Source: Flavobacterium sp. LC2016-13 | GTDB lineage: Bacteria; Bacteroidota; Bacteroidia; Flavobacteriales; Flavobacteriaceae | Length of the DNA: 64,000 bases | Direction: 5' to 3' | Assembly (NCBI RefSeq): GCF_009707955.1 | Contig: NZ_WMDQ01000015.1 | Coordinates: forward strand, 41,880-105,879 | Shown here: piece after piece, positions 45,756 to 54,048 of the stretch | Numbering within the stretch: the first letter of the stretch is position 1 | Layout of the letters: each line of letters starts with the position of its first letter | Program-made: the position numbers and the translations under genes | Notes under the pieces: generated by a model | What the model was told of the DNA's origin: nothing | Seen by the model: the letters and a program-made list of their open reading frames with translations, nothing else | Database searches by the model: none

Positions 45756-47153
45756 ATGAAAAACATAGTAAAATTGTTTTCTTTTTTATTTCTATTTGGA
45801 TTTTCTGTAGCATACAGCCAGGATTTTAATAAAGAAGAATTAAGTTACAGCGAATTTTTAGGATATGTAAAAAAGTACCATCCATTAGTAAAACAAGCCA
45901 ATCTTGAATTGAGTAATGCTCAGGCTGCCCTTATGGTGGCACGTGGAGGTTTTGATCCGAAAATAGAAGTAGATTACAGTAAAAAAGAATTTAAAGGAAC
46001 AGAATATTATTCGTTGTTGAACAGCAGTTTCAAAATTCCAACTTGGTACGGAATCGAAATAAAAGCCGGATTTGACGATACCGACGGTCAATATTACAAT
46101 CCGCAAAATCGAACGCCGGATGCAGGATTAACTTCTTTGGGAATAAGTGTTGCTTTAGGACAGGGAATGTTTATAAACCAAAGAATGGCTGATGTCAGAG
46201 AAGGAAAATTGCAGTTGAAACTAAGTGATGCACAGCGAAAACTGAAAGCAATCGAGGTTTTGTACAAGGCGAGCGAAGCTTATTTTGAATGGAGAAAAAC
46301 GTATAACGAAGCTGAACTTTATAAAAGATATCTGGGTTTCGCCAGTACACGTTTTACAGGTGTAAAAAAGTTGATAGAACTTGGAGATTCTCCTGCAATT
46401 GATAGTGTCGAAGCAGGAATTACGGTTAGAAACAGAGAATTGAATGTAGAAAATGGAAATCTAAAATTAGCGAAAGCAAAACTGTATTTGTCTAATTATT
46501 TATGGATAGAAAATGTTCCTGTTGAAGTAGGTGATCTCGTAAAACCAGAAGAAAATTTGATTTTAACGTTAGAAGAAACACTAAAAACAGCTTCGATGCT
46601 GGTAGATGTTGAAACACTCGATTCGCATCCAAAAATACAGGCTTTAGAAACCAAAATGTCGATGCTGGAAGTAAACAGGCAGCTAAAGGCGAATTCTTTG
46701 CTTCCGAAGCTAAATGTTGGTTACAACTATATTTCTGAACCTTCTTATTTCGATTCTTTTAATGCTGATGATTATAAGTTTAATGTTGATTTTAGCATTC
46801 CGATTTTTTTGAGAAAAGAACGCGGAAGTCTTAAATTGGCTAAGCTTAAAATTCAGGATTTAAAGTTTGATATTGATCAGCAAAGACTCGAACTTAAAAA
46901 CAAAATAAAAGCGCAACAAACGGAAATCGCCTCTTTAAAAAGACAAAAAAATGTAATTGATAATCTGGTAAAAGATTATTTAACGATGTTGAATTCAGAA
47001 GAGAAATTGTTTTCTTTTGGCGAAAGTTCCATATTCCTGATCAATTCAAGAGAAAATAATTTAGTAAGTGCAAAATTATCTCAAATTGGTATAGAGAATC
47101 AGTTTTATATTTCGAATGCCGAGTTGTATAAAATATTGGCAAATCCCGATTGA
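45756..47153 (+). CDS. TolC-family outer-membrane efflux channel
   Basis: 465 residues with a signal peptide (about 1-21, ends AYSQ) and two OEP repeats of long helices: SYSEFLGYVKKYHPLVKQAN, then the second half (SKLAKLKIQDLKFDIDQQRLELK-like coiled coil). NGLNYSPNP-like lipobox is absent, so it is not a CusC-type lipoprotein. It forms the exit duct of the type I-like system with the two genes before it. A terminator follows 20 nt after the stop. Confidence 0.9.
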   Translation: MKNIVKLFSFLFLFGFSVAYSQDFNKEELSYSEFLGYVKKYHPLVKQANLELSNAQAALMVARGGFDPKIEVDYSKKEFKGTEYYSLLNSSFKIPTWYGIEIKAGFDDTDGQYYNPQNRTPDAGLTSLGISVALGQGMFINQRMADVREGKLQLKLSDAQRKLKAIEVLYKASEAYFEWRKTYNEAELYKRYLGFASTRFTGVKKLIELGDSPAIDSVEAGITVRNRELNVENGNLKLAKAKLYLSNYLWIENVPVEVGDLVKPEENLILTLEETLKTASMLVDVETLDSHPKIQALETKMSMLEVNRQLKANSLLPKLNVGYNYISEPSYFDSFNADDYKFNVDFSIPIFLRKERGSLKLAKLKIQDLKFDIDQQRLELKNKIKAQQTEIASLKRQKNVIDNLVKDYLTMLNSEEKLFSFGESSIFLINSRENNLVSAKLSQIGIENQFYISNAELYKILANPD

Positions 47154-47173
47154 TCTATAAATTTAAAAATATA

Positions 47174-47205
47174 AAACCTGTAAAATGAATATTTTACAGG
47201 TTTTT
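47174..47205 (+). terminator. Terminator of the exporter operon
   Basis: AAAACCTGTAAAAT and ATTTTACAGGTTTT form a perfect stem around GAAT. It is symmetrical and can also serve the minus-strand GNAT gene ending at 47228. Confidence 0.85.
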
Positions 47206-47227
47206 ATTTATACTTAAAGGAGCAATT

Positions 47228-47740
47228 TTAAATCTCTTTCACCATAGTTAAAATTAAGCGGTATTCTTCTTTTATTGTCGGATAATCCAAATAGTTTTTA
47301 TCAGTTTGAATAAACCCATTTTTTTCATAAAAATATTTGGCCATACTGTTTTCCATAACTTTAAGGCACAATACAGAACAGTCTTGTTTTTTAGAGAAAG
47401 AAAATATAAAATCCATAACAATTTTTCCAATTCCTTTACCGGCAGAACCTTTTAGAAGATACAATTTATCTATTTCAATGCAATTTTGTGCAGGATAAGC
47501 AGCTAATGAACTGTTTTTTAGTTTAAAAAAACCTATTAATTTGTCCGCATCGTAAACTAAGAAGTAAAAAATATCAGATTGGGAAAGTTCCTTCTTAAAA
47601 CTTTCTTTTTTGTAAAATTCATCAAGATACCATTTTCCTTTATCTGACCAAAGATATTGATAGGTACCGTTATAGGTTTGAATTGCAATTTTATGTAATA
47701 AATCAAGCTGATCCTCTTGGCATTTTTTTATAGTAATCAA
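47228..47740 (-). CDS. GNAT-family N-acetyltransferase
   Basis: A 170-residue cytoplasmic protein of the usual GNAT length. Motif A is seen as IDKLYLLKGSAGKGIGKIVMDFI (acetyl-CoA loop G-x-G-K-G-I-G), followed by CLKVMENSMAKYFYEKNGFIQTDK (motif B, the typical N-x-x-A-x-x-x-Y-x-x-x-G-F). The acceptor is unknown. It stands alone, convergent with the exporter operon. Confidence 0.88.
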   Translation of the reverse strand: MITIKKCQEDQLDLLHKIAIQTYNGTYQYLWSDKGKWYLDEFYKKESFKKELSQSDIFYFLVYDADKLIGFFKLKNSSLAAYPAQNCIEIDKLYLLKGSAGKGIGKIVMDFIFSFSKKQDCSVLCLKVMENSMAKYFYEKNGFIQTDKNYLDYPTIKEEYRLILTMVKEI

Positions 47741-47829
47741 TTGTTTTATTTAATTTGGGGAGGTTAATAAAGAACGTAAATTTAAGTTATTATTACTTAT
47801 TTAGTACAATATTGATTTACTATGTTATG

Positions 47830-47885
47830 AATAAAATCGCTCCATTCAATTACCATAATAAGCGATCGAATAGAGCGATTTTATT
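47830..47885 (-). terminator. Terminator of the epoxide hydrolase gene
   Basis: Arms AATAAAATCGCTC (47830-47842) and GAGCGATTTTATT (47873-47885) are perfectly complementary; the T-rich arm ends the minus-strand transcript 33 nt after the stop at 47918. Confidence 0.7.
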
Positions 47886-47917
47886 TCTTTAATAGTATAT
47901 CGAGGCTATTTTTGAAT

Positions 47918-49210
47918 TTATTTACGTACAGATTTAAAAGATGCTCTTAATTCTTTTGTAAAAGTTTCAGGTTGTTCCCAGGCTGCAAAATGCCCACCTT
48001 TTTGTAATGTATTGAAGTAAAGAAGATTTGGATACGCTTTTTCTGCCCATGAACGTGGTGTAGAATAAATTTCATCCGGATAAACGCTCACAGCTACAGG
48101 AATCTTAACATTTTTAGGAGCAAAGAATGCCAGTTTATTTTCCCAATACAAACGAGATGATGATACAGCAGTATTGGTTAACCAGTAAAGCGTTATGTTA
48201 TCAAGAATATCATCTTTTGTTAAACCTTCTTTTTTTCCTGCAAATGTACGTGAGATAAGTTCTAAGCTTCTTGCATCGTGATCTAAAATCCATGAGGCTA
48301 AACCAATTGGTGAATCTTCAATAGCATATAATGTTTGTGGACGATTTCCCATTTCCTGGGCATAAGCCAGACCATGTTTGTAAAAGAATGAAAGTTGTCC
48401 GTAAGCCTTTTTTTCATCAGTTGAAAGATTTGCAGGTTCAGGAGCACCGGTAAAAGCAGCTGCATCAATTGCTGGCGGAACAGCTCCGGCCATATTGGTA
48501 TGTATGGCAATAAGTTCAGGAGCAGCTTGTACGCCCATCATATCAGTAATAAGCGCGCCCCAATCGCCACCTTGAGCTACAAATTTAGTGTAGCCAAGAC
48601 GTTTCATCAATGTTACCCAGGTTTTTCCGATACGTTCAGGACCCCATCCTAATTCAGTTGGTTTGCCTGAAAATCCATATCCGGGAATCGAAGGAATAAT
48701 AACATCAAATGCATCTTCGGCTTTTCCTCCATAAGCAGTAGGATCTGTTAATGGACCAATAATTTTAAGTTGTTCGATAATAGAACCAGGCCATCCGTGA
48801 GTAATGATAATCGGTAATGCATTTTTATGTTTAGATTTTACCTGAATAAAATGAATATCAACCCCATCAATAGTGGTGATGAAATTAGGGTACGAATTAA
48901 TTTTAGTTTCTATTTTGCGCCAGTCATAATCGTTTTCCCAATATTTAGCAAGTGCCTGAATAGTGGTTTGAGGAACTCCTTGCGTATTATCAATAACAAG
49001 TTCTTTTTCAGGCCATTTTGTGTTTTGAATTCGGTGTTTCAAATCATCAAGCTGGGCTTGTGTAGCATGATATTGAAAAGGACGAATGGATTCTGAAGTA
49101 TTATTTGCCGCTTGTTTTTTCTGAGCAAAACCAGCTGTTATCATGAAAATAAGTGCTATGGCAATTATAATACCGGAAAATTTCCCGTTATGTTGTTTAA
49201 TTGTTTTCAT
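47918..49210 (-). CDS. Epoxide hydrolase (EHN-type alpha/beta hydrolase), exported
   Basis: 430 residues from the ATG at 49210, chosen because a signal helix follows at once (SGIIIAIALIFMITAGFAQ); the frame stays open 15 codons further to 49255, which would place start inside the -7 element region. The EHN N-terminal domain is at about 40-145 (RPFQYHATQAQLDDLKHRI, YDWRKIETKINSYPNF), then the alpha/beta fold: oxyanion loop THGWPGS, nucleophile Asp in QGGDWGALI, and a C-terminal His in KGGHFAAWE. It opens epoxides by water attack via an aspartyl ester. The substrate is unknown. It shares its upstream region with the gene at 50094. Confidence 0.88.
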   Translation of the reverse strand: MKTIKQHNGKFSGIIIAIALIFMITAGFAQKKQAANNTSESIRPFQYHATQAQLDDLKHRIQNTKWPEKELVIDNTQGVPQTTIQALAKYWENDYDWRKIETKINSYPNFITTIDGVDIHFIQVKSKHKNALPIIITHGWPGSIIEQLKIIGPLTDPTAYGGKAEDAFDVIIPSIPGYGFSGKPTELGWGPERIGKTWVTLMKRLGYTKFVAQGGDWGALITDMMGVQAAPELIAIHTNMAGAVPPAIDAAAFTGAPEPANLSTDEKKAYGQLSFFYKHGLAYAQEMGNRPQTLYAIEDSPIGLASWILDHDARSLELISRTFAGKKEGLTKDDILDNITLYWLTNTAVSSSRLYWENKLAFFAPKNVKIPVAVSVYPDEIYSTPRSWAEKAYPNLLYFNTLQKGGHFAAWEQPETFTKELRASFKSVRK

Positions 49211-49252
49211 TATTTTAATATTTAATTTTGTGATTATTTTAATTTCCTGCAA

Positions 49253-49346
49253 CAAAGGTATTTTGATAGTACAGGGCGCACAATCAGAATATAGGTTAAA
49301 CAGGCGAAGCAGGTATTGAACCAGACAATTTGAAACCTGAAATGTT
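49253..49346 (-). promoter_or_regulatory. Duplicated 94-bp upstream region, copy A
   Basis: Identical in length to copy B at 50136-50229 and matching at 79 of 94 positions. On the minus strand its proximal end is the -7 element TACCTTTG, 43 nt before the epoxide hydrolase ATG. The distal part contains conserved CAGGTT and CTGGTT half-sites 15 nt apart. No gene overlaps it. It looks like a promoter with an activator or repressor site. Confidence 0.75.
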
Positions 49347-49371
49347 ATCTGTTTTAATATTGATCTATATT

Positions 49372-50094
49372 TTATTTTCTACTGATTTCTCTCAGGTCAA
49401 TTGATACCAACAAAGGTTCAGGAAACAACGGCGTATTATCTTCTTGTCTGATATAGACATTTCTTTTAGTTGCTATTTTAATTCCCTGTACGTCGATATA
49501 ATCAGATAAATAATGTGCTGCAGTGGCACCTCCGGCAATATCTACATTGTAATCATGTCTTTTAATAAGGCCGTTTTTATCAATATAAAAAGTTTGAACG
49601 GGACTATGTGTAGCCACCTGCTCAGGAAAAGTTACCTGTAGTCTATGAAATACTTCTCCATTTTCTTCCCAAGGGGCTAATTCTTCTACTTTATAACCAG
49701 CATCTCCAAAATTGAAAGGAGCATTAAAATAAGTCCACATAGCATATCCTGTAAAATAAGCAAGCTGAAGTTGGCTCCAAGGTGTTTCCGTAGTATATCC
49801 GGCAAACGAATCACGAGGATTTGAGAGTTCCTCAATAATTTCTCCTTTACTGTTTTTAATGGCAACATGTTGAGAAGTAAATGCTGTATGCCAGTCTTTA
49901 TTGAGGAAGGGGCGATGTGAAGTAAATTGTTTGTTTGTGTGAGAAGTGACATAAATATCATCAACTGATCCCGGATGTCCGACCATTGACCAAAGTACGC
50001 CATCGCAAATAAGTCTTGCTGAGACAGTTTCGAATTTGTTGAAGTTTTCTAAGCCGCCATGGGCATTTATCGTAAAATCTAATAAATTTTTCAT
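49372..50094 (-). CDS. LolA-like uncharacterised protein
   Basis: 240 residues, no signal peptide. A beta-rich chain (ENFNKFETVSARLICDGVLW, FHRLQVTFPEQVATHSPVQTFYIDKNGLIKRHDYN, GIKIATKRNVYI) that recalls the LolA/outer-membrane-lipoprotein-sorting fold, an incomplete barrel for a hydrophobic ligand. The Trp/Tyr-rich centre (YFTGYAMWTYFNAPFNF) would line such a pocket. Function is not known. Its promoter is a near-duplicate of that of the epoxide hydrolase, so the two are probably induced together. Confidence 0.7.
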   Translation of the reverse strand: MKNLLDFTINAHGGLENFNKFETVSARLICDGVLWSMVGHPGSVDDIYVTSHTNKQFTSHRPFLNKDWHTAFTSQHVAIKNSKGEIIEELSNPRDSFAGYTTETPWSQLQLAYFTGYAMWTYFNAPFNFGDAGYKVEELAPWEENGEVFHRLQVTFPEQVATHSPVQTFYIDKNGLIKRHDYNVDIAGGATAAHYLSDYIDVQGIKIATKRNVYIRQEDNTPLFPEPLLVSIDLREISRK

Positions 50095-50135
50095 CGTGTT
50101 TAATTTTAAATTATGATTGTTCTAAATTTCTGTGG

Positions 50136-50229
50136 CAAAGGTATTTTGACAGTACAGCCAGTACAATCAGAATTTAGGTTAAACAGATGAAGTGGAGATT
50201 GAACCAGACAATTCGTAACCTGAATTGTT
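50136..50229 (-). promoter_or_regulatory. Duplicated 94-bp upstream region, copy B
   Basis: Second copy, 79 of 94 identical to copy A with no gaps. The TACCTTTG -7 element lies 42 nt before the ATG at 50094, the same distance as in copy A within 1 nt. Best-conserved blocks (plus-strand reading): CAAAGGTATTTTGA, ACAATCAGAAT, TAGGTTAAACAG, ATTGAACCAGACAATT and AACCTGAA. Confidence 0.75.
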
Positions 50230-50543
50230 TTGTCCTGAATAAATTATAATACTATAGAATCAGTTATATTGATGGTAAAAGAAAAGCGCAAAGCTTTTAT
50301 CATGCAGATCAGGAAAACCTTTTAAAGATATTTAGGTTTATAGTATAAAGATATTCTATTCTGTTTAAATAAGATATTGGTATTCAGTTTATTAGTTGTT
50401 TAAGTTGCGATATATTTGAAAGCGGTAACATAACAGGGTAATACAATAAAAACAGTGAAAAATAATAACAAGAAAATACATTTATAAAGTTCAGAAAGGC
50501 TTTGTTTTTGAATCTGTTTTTTTAAACCTCAATTTTAGTATAT
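50230..50543. other. AT-rich gap upstream of copy B
   Basis: About 310 bp with no open frame longer than about 20 codons, no recognisable RNA and no repeat of note. Confidence 0.4.
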
Positions 50544-50580
50544 AAAAAAACCTGTAAATTACTAGTTTACAGGTTTCTTA
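50544..50580 (-). terminator. Terminator of the methyltransferase gene
   Basis: AAACCTGTAAA and TTTACAGGTTT form a perfect stem around TTACTAG; on the minus strand it is followed by a run of T (plus-strand AAAA at 50544-50550). It follows the stop at 50597 by 21 nt. Confidence 0.85.
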
Positions 50581-50596
50581 TGAATTATGTTATAAA

Positions 50597-52204
50597 TCAG
50601 TTTCCTTTCAATAAATTGATACTTACTGTTGCAATATCAGCGTCTGGAAATCGTCTGAAAATGGCTGGATCCGGAAATAATCCGGCTTCTGCGGCAACAC
50701 TATTAAAAACATCTGTTTCGATAATATATTGATCAGAAAAACCATGAGTTGCATCATAAGCCGTTGCGGGAGTTTTTCCTAAATTATTGGCTGTAAGTTT
50801 TGGATTTACAGTATGCAATTCAATCAAAAGCAAACCAAATTTAGAAACATAAGGTGACCATTTCTGCAAATGTTCCAACAGGTTATCTTCTACCAAATTG
50901 TTGCTGATTCTTTTTCCTCTATAAGCAAATGCTCCTGTAGATTTACTGATTCTATTTTTGTCGATATGTTTCGGATTTTCCCAAATTCGATTGTGATCCA
51001 AAAAGGTTCTCACATTAAGCAAATCCTTCAAATCGATATTATAATTTTCTTTTAAATCATCCGAAAGCACATTTGGGTTTCCAATATCTCCCCAAATTAC
51101 CTTTGCCCAAATATCTGCTTTTATGAGGTTGGCTCTGGTTACTTTCAAAGCAGTTTGATTATAATCTGCCCCAACCAGAAACAAAGGATATTCATTGAGC
51201 ATTTTTCCTCTTAATGTCTGCCTGTCAATTACTTCAAAAATATGCTGCAAAAAAGCGCCATTACCACAACCCATATCTAAGATACCTTTTGGCTGTTCTT
51301 CAATTGGCAGGTTAAAAAGCTTAACAAGAATTTCATCAACAACTTTAAAATAAGTGTCGTGAGCACCTCCGCTTCCCCATACATTCATTTCGCGATCAAC
51401 ATGAATTTCGTTTTCACCATCGGCAATCATTCTTAAAACAGCCGGATCACCAAAAATCAGATCTTCAATTTTGGCAAATGTTGGCAAATATGAAACCGTA
51501 ACTCCATAAGCGCTGGCTCTTTTTGCATAAAAGAGTCCAACTTCGGTAAATTGATAATTGCCGTTTTTTTCCAGAAACCATCCAAGATGAACAAAGAAAT
51601 CTAATATTTTTTTAAAGTTTTCAGGAGATTTATGAAACTCTTCGGGTCTGAAAGAAGTCTCCATAAAATATTTGTGAAACATTCCGTTCATTGCCAAACG
51701 CACTACAGTTGGTCCAATTAAATAACCTTCTATATGTTTTAGAATCTGATCCTGAATACTATTGGTCAGATTATCTTCGGACTTTTCAATTCCGTAGTTT
51801 TTTTTATATTTTTCAAAAATAAGGTTGAGTTTTTCAAACGGCGCATCTTCAAATATACGTGGATGAAATTGTGTAGAAAACTTAAGTAAATCAACAACAT
51901 CTTCATAAAGATGAAACAATGAAAACGCTGTTTCTGTTTTTTCATTTACTGAGATTACAATTTCCTGCGAACCGTTATCGACTTCATAATCTAAAAAGCC
52001 CTGAGAAGCCAAAATTCTCAAGCCCACATTCAGATAGCCTTCATTTGCTTTAAAAGCAGTTGTAAGCTCCGCTAATTGTATCTGCTTTTTGTTTAAGATA
52101 AACTCTAAAACTCCATTGTTCTTGAGTGCTATTGCAACTGGGGCAACCGCTAAGCCGTCGAGATGTCTAAAAATTGAACTTCGGAGTTGTGATTTATCTG
52201 TCAT
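50597..52204 (-). CDS. Large SAM-dependent methyltransferase with two N-terminal helical modules
   Basis: 535 residues, cytoplasmic. Two winged-helix-like modules precede the enzyme: about 8-85 (HLDGLAVAPVAIALKNNGVLEFIL, GLRILASQGFLDYE) and about 148-232 (GPTVVRLAMNGMFHKYF, ILDFFVHLGWFLEKNGNYQFTEVG). SAM-binding motif I is ILDMGCGNGAF (308-318) with an acidic residue after VGADYNQTAL. The C-terminal part has conserved ELHTVNP and ATHGFSDQYIIE segments. The layout resembles AprA/GphF-type methyltransferases of polyketide loading modules more than ordinary O-methyltransferases, but no polyketide genes are near. Substrate unknown; the resemblance is from pattern only. Confidence 0.75.
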   Translation of the reverse strand: MTDKSQLRSSIFRHLDGLAVAPVAIALKNNGVLEFILNKKQIQLAELTTAFKANEGYLNVGLRILASQGFLDYEVDNGSQEIVISVNEKTETAFSLFHLYEDVVDLLKFSTQFHPRIFEDAPFEKLNLIFEKYKKNYGIEKSEDNLTNSIQDQILKHIEGYLIGPTVVRLAMNGMFHKYFMETSFRPEEFHKSPENFKKILDFFVHLGWFLEKNGNYQFTEVGLFYAKRASAYGVTVSYLPTFAKIEDLIFGDPAVLRMIADGENEIHVDREMNVWGSGGAHDTYFKVVDEILVKLFNLPIEEQPKGILDMGCGNGAFLQHIFEVIDRQTLRGKMLNEYPLFLVGADYNQTALKVTRANLIKADIWAKVIWGDIGNPNVLSDDLKENYNIDLKDLLNVRTFLDHNRIWENPKHIDKNRISKSTGAFAYRGKRISNNLVEDNLLEHLQKWSPYVSKFGLLLIELHTVNPKLTANNLGKTPATAYDATHGFSDQYIIETDVFNSVAAEAGLFPDPAIFRRFPDADIATVSINLLKGN

Positions 52205-52328
52205 AGTAAAATAATCATGGTTTATTCAAAAATAGTGATTTTTAAACTAAAGTCCTACAAATTACATTTTGTAAACTATAAATTTTCCTGTAAGTAAAAA
52301 CGTGGAGCGGGTGTAAAAAAGGATTAAT

Positions 52329-52364
52329 AAAAAAGCTCAAAACCAATTGATTTTGAGCTTTTTT
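52329..52364. terminator. Bidirectional terminator
   Basis: AAAAAAGCTCAAAA pairs with TTTTGAGCTTTTTT around CCAATTGA, flanked by A- and T-runs. It ends the minus-strand gene whose stop is at 52387. Confidence 0.85.
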
Positions 52365-52386
52365 ATGACTTGATTTTACCAATACT

Positions 52387-52680
52387 TTATTCTAGAAATT
52401 GATCGAAATATAAAAACATTTTGAAAAAAAATATTAAACTGACAATAAGAAAAATAAAAGAAAAAATTAGATAAAATTTATTTTTAAAAATTTTAAGAGA
52501 TGCAAAAAACGTGCATCCAAAAATAAGAATCGTGAGAGCATATAATGTTTTCAGGAATGCTACAACATCACCATCAATTACTATAAGATTTTCATCATGA
52601 ATAGTGTATGGATCAATAAAATAGCTCAAAATAAGAAGCAAAAGACCAATAAAAAATAATATTCGGATTATGATTTTCAT
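52387..52680 (-). CDS. Small inner-membrane protein
   Basis: 97 residues with three hydrophobic segments (about 3-20, 42-60 and 69-90) separated by short charged turns (DPYTIHDEN, KIFKNK). No known family is recognised. It sits between an unrelated methyltransferase and small lipoprotein genes. Confidence 0.55.
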   Translation of the reverse strand: MKIIIRILFFIGLLLLILSYFIDPYTIHDENLIVIDGDVVAFLKTLYALTILIFGCTFFASLKIFKNKFYLIFSFIFLIVSLIFFFKMFLYFDQFLE

Positions 52681-52744
52681 AGTATTAACTAACGGTTGTA
52701 ATTATAGTAAAAAATATAAATTATGCGTTTTTTGAGATTATTAT

Positions 52745-53143
52745 CTAATCACAATTTGGCTTATTAGTAGCAAAAGCTTTTCCGGAACTATCCAGCCAAA
52801 TTCTTAATTCTGTAGATCCCTCATCTCCACTGCCCACGTGCGTTATTTTATAGATGCTGTTAGGATAAAATATCCGGGTTTCTGTGTATTTATAAATTGT
52901 AGTAATAGAATCTAACCTTAAGGATGCAGGAGCATATTTTGAATATAAATCAATGATACAATCATTTTCTTTACGATTCGTACTGTCGCATTCGATTATA
53001 ATTCTCCTTAACGGCCTATCATTACAGCTAATTATGGACTGTTTATGAATATCAAAATAAATATCTGTTGATCGACAAGAAACGAATAAAAAAAGGGTCA
53101 AAAAGAAAGTTATCTGAAACGTCAGAGTAATCAATTTTTTCAT
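52745..53143 (-). CDS. Small lipoprotein, unknown
   Basis: 132 residues from the ATG at 53143, chosen over an upstream ATG at 53176 because a lipoprotein signal follows directly (MKKLITLTFQI, then FLFVSC with the lipidated Cys). The mature part has several Cys (SIISCND, IIIECDSTN, NDCIIDLY, NKPNCD), possibly two disulphides. No family recognised. Confidence 0.55.
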   Translation of the reverse strand: MKKLITLTFQITFFLTLFLFVSCRSTDIYFDIHKQSIISCNDRPLRRIIIECDSTNRKENDCIIDLYSKYAPASLRLDSITTIYKYTETRIFYPNSIYKITHVGSGDEGSTELRIWLDSSGKAFATNKPNCD

Positions 53144-53258
53144 GTTTTTTGTTTTTGTATTCATTCGCAAAATCATTTATTTTTTACTTATAAGTATAAA
53201 ATATTAGCACAATATAAAATATATATTCAAATTGAAACTTTATTTTAGCCTAAAAAAA

Positions 53259-53837
53259 ATGAAAAAAATATTTAAGATATTGATTTTTTTAGTTGTGGTA
53301 AGTTGTGCCAGGAATCAAGATCAAAAGAAAGGAAGTGTTCCTCAAAAAATAAATAATGATGATGAATTAAGTAAATATGATATAGTTGAAGAAAAAGAAA
53401 CTAAGGATACGATAAAAAATTATTGGAGTATAGATCTTGATACCATAAAAAGCTCTGAAATAGTAAAAAATGATAGTAAAGATTTTGCTTTAAATATATT
53501 TAATTATAGTCTTAACGATAGTTCTATTGTAAAAAGCGTTGATGAAGATTCATATCATATTAATTTTGATATTTACCATGATCGAATATCTGAGATTGTT
53601 ATTAGAGAAGGAAATAAAAAGAGCATCAAAAAAATTGACAAAGCTAGTTTTAAGATTAAAAATAAAGAGTTTAATCAATATTCAGTTATAAAATATACAA
53701 AGTTCATAAGTCACAAAAATGGAGAATTATTTTTCATATCTACTTTAAATATTCCCGATACTGATTGGGTTGAGGAAATTAAATTTTCAATACAAAAAGA
53801 TAATCCTGAAAAAATTAAATTATTCGAAAAGAAATGA
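53259..53837 (+). CDS. Small lipoprotein, unknown
   Basis: 192 residues from the ATG at 53259, preferred over 53232 because the lipoprotein signal starts here (MKKIFKILIFLVVVSCARN, Cys16). The mature domain is Lys/Asp-rich and beta-like (IDLDTIKSSEIVKND, SYHINFDIYHDRISEIVI, GELFFISTLNIPDTDW). No family recognised. Divergent from the preceding lipoprotein gene and followed by a terminator at the edge of the mobile element. Confidence 0.6.
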   Translation: MKKIFKILIFLVVVSCARNQDQKKGSVPQKINNDDELSKYDIVEEKETKDTIKNYWSIDLDTIKSSEIVKNDSKDFALNIFNYSLNDSSIVKSVDEDSYHINFDIYHDRISEIVIREGNKKSIKKIDKASFKIKNKEFNQYSVIKYTKFISHKNGELFFISTLNIPDTDWVEEIKFSIQKDNPEKIKLFEKK

Positions 53838-53860
53838 TTTATGAATAAGAGTTAATAAAA

Positions 53861-53892
53861 AAATCCTGTAAACAATGTCTACAGGATTTTTT
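53861..53892 (+). terminator. Terminator abutting the mobile-element end
   Basis: AAATCCTGTA pairs with TACAGGATTT, followed by T. Its T-run touches the tRNA-like fragment at 53894. Confidence 0.8.
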
Positions 53893-53893
53893 T

Positions 53894-53915
53894 GTGGAGT
53901 CGCCGGGTATTGAGC
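53894..53915 (-). other. 22-nt tRNA/tmRNA 3'-end fragment, putative attachment site
   Basis: The minus strand reads GCTCAATACCCGGCGACTCC plus AC: a T-loop (TCAATA), 3' T-stem strand CCCGG, acceptor 3' strand CGACTCC and discriminator A. Nothing of the remaining tRNA body is present to its left. The tyrosine integrase gene begins 134 nt to the right. A partial tRNA end next to an integrase is the usual trace of site-specific insertion; the parent gene should be at the other end, beyond the window. Which tRNA (or tmRNA) cannot be told. Confidence 0.55.
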
Positions 53916-54024
53916 TAGTTATATTTTATTTGGTTGTTGATAAGTGATTTTAAGTAAAAAAGCACTGTTTTACTGGAATTGTTATATTTGTTAATATTGA
54001 GTTTTTATAACTAATTATAACATT

Positions 54025-54046
54025 ATTGTCAACTAAATTGTCAACT
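54025..54046. repeat. Direct repeat ATTGTCAACT before the integrase
   Basis: Two exact 10-bp copies (54025-54034 and 54037-54046), period 12 bp, ending 2 nt before the integrase ATG. Likely arm-type integrase or regulator binding site, by position. Confidence 0.5.
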
Positions 54047-54048
54047 GA

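Noticed and set aside
53141..53176. Upstream ATG (53176) as start of the small lipoprotein gene
   Set aside because: Starting at 53143 places the lipoprotein signal at the N-terminus; the upstream residues would disturb it.
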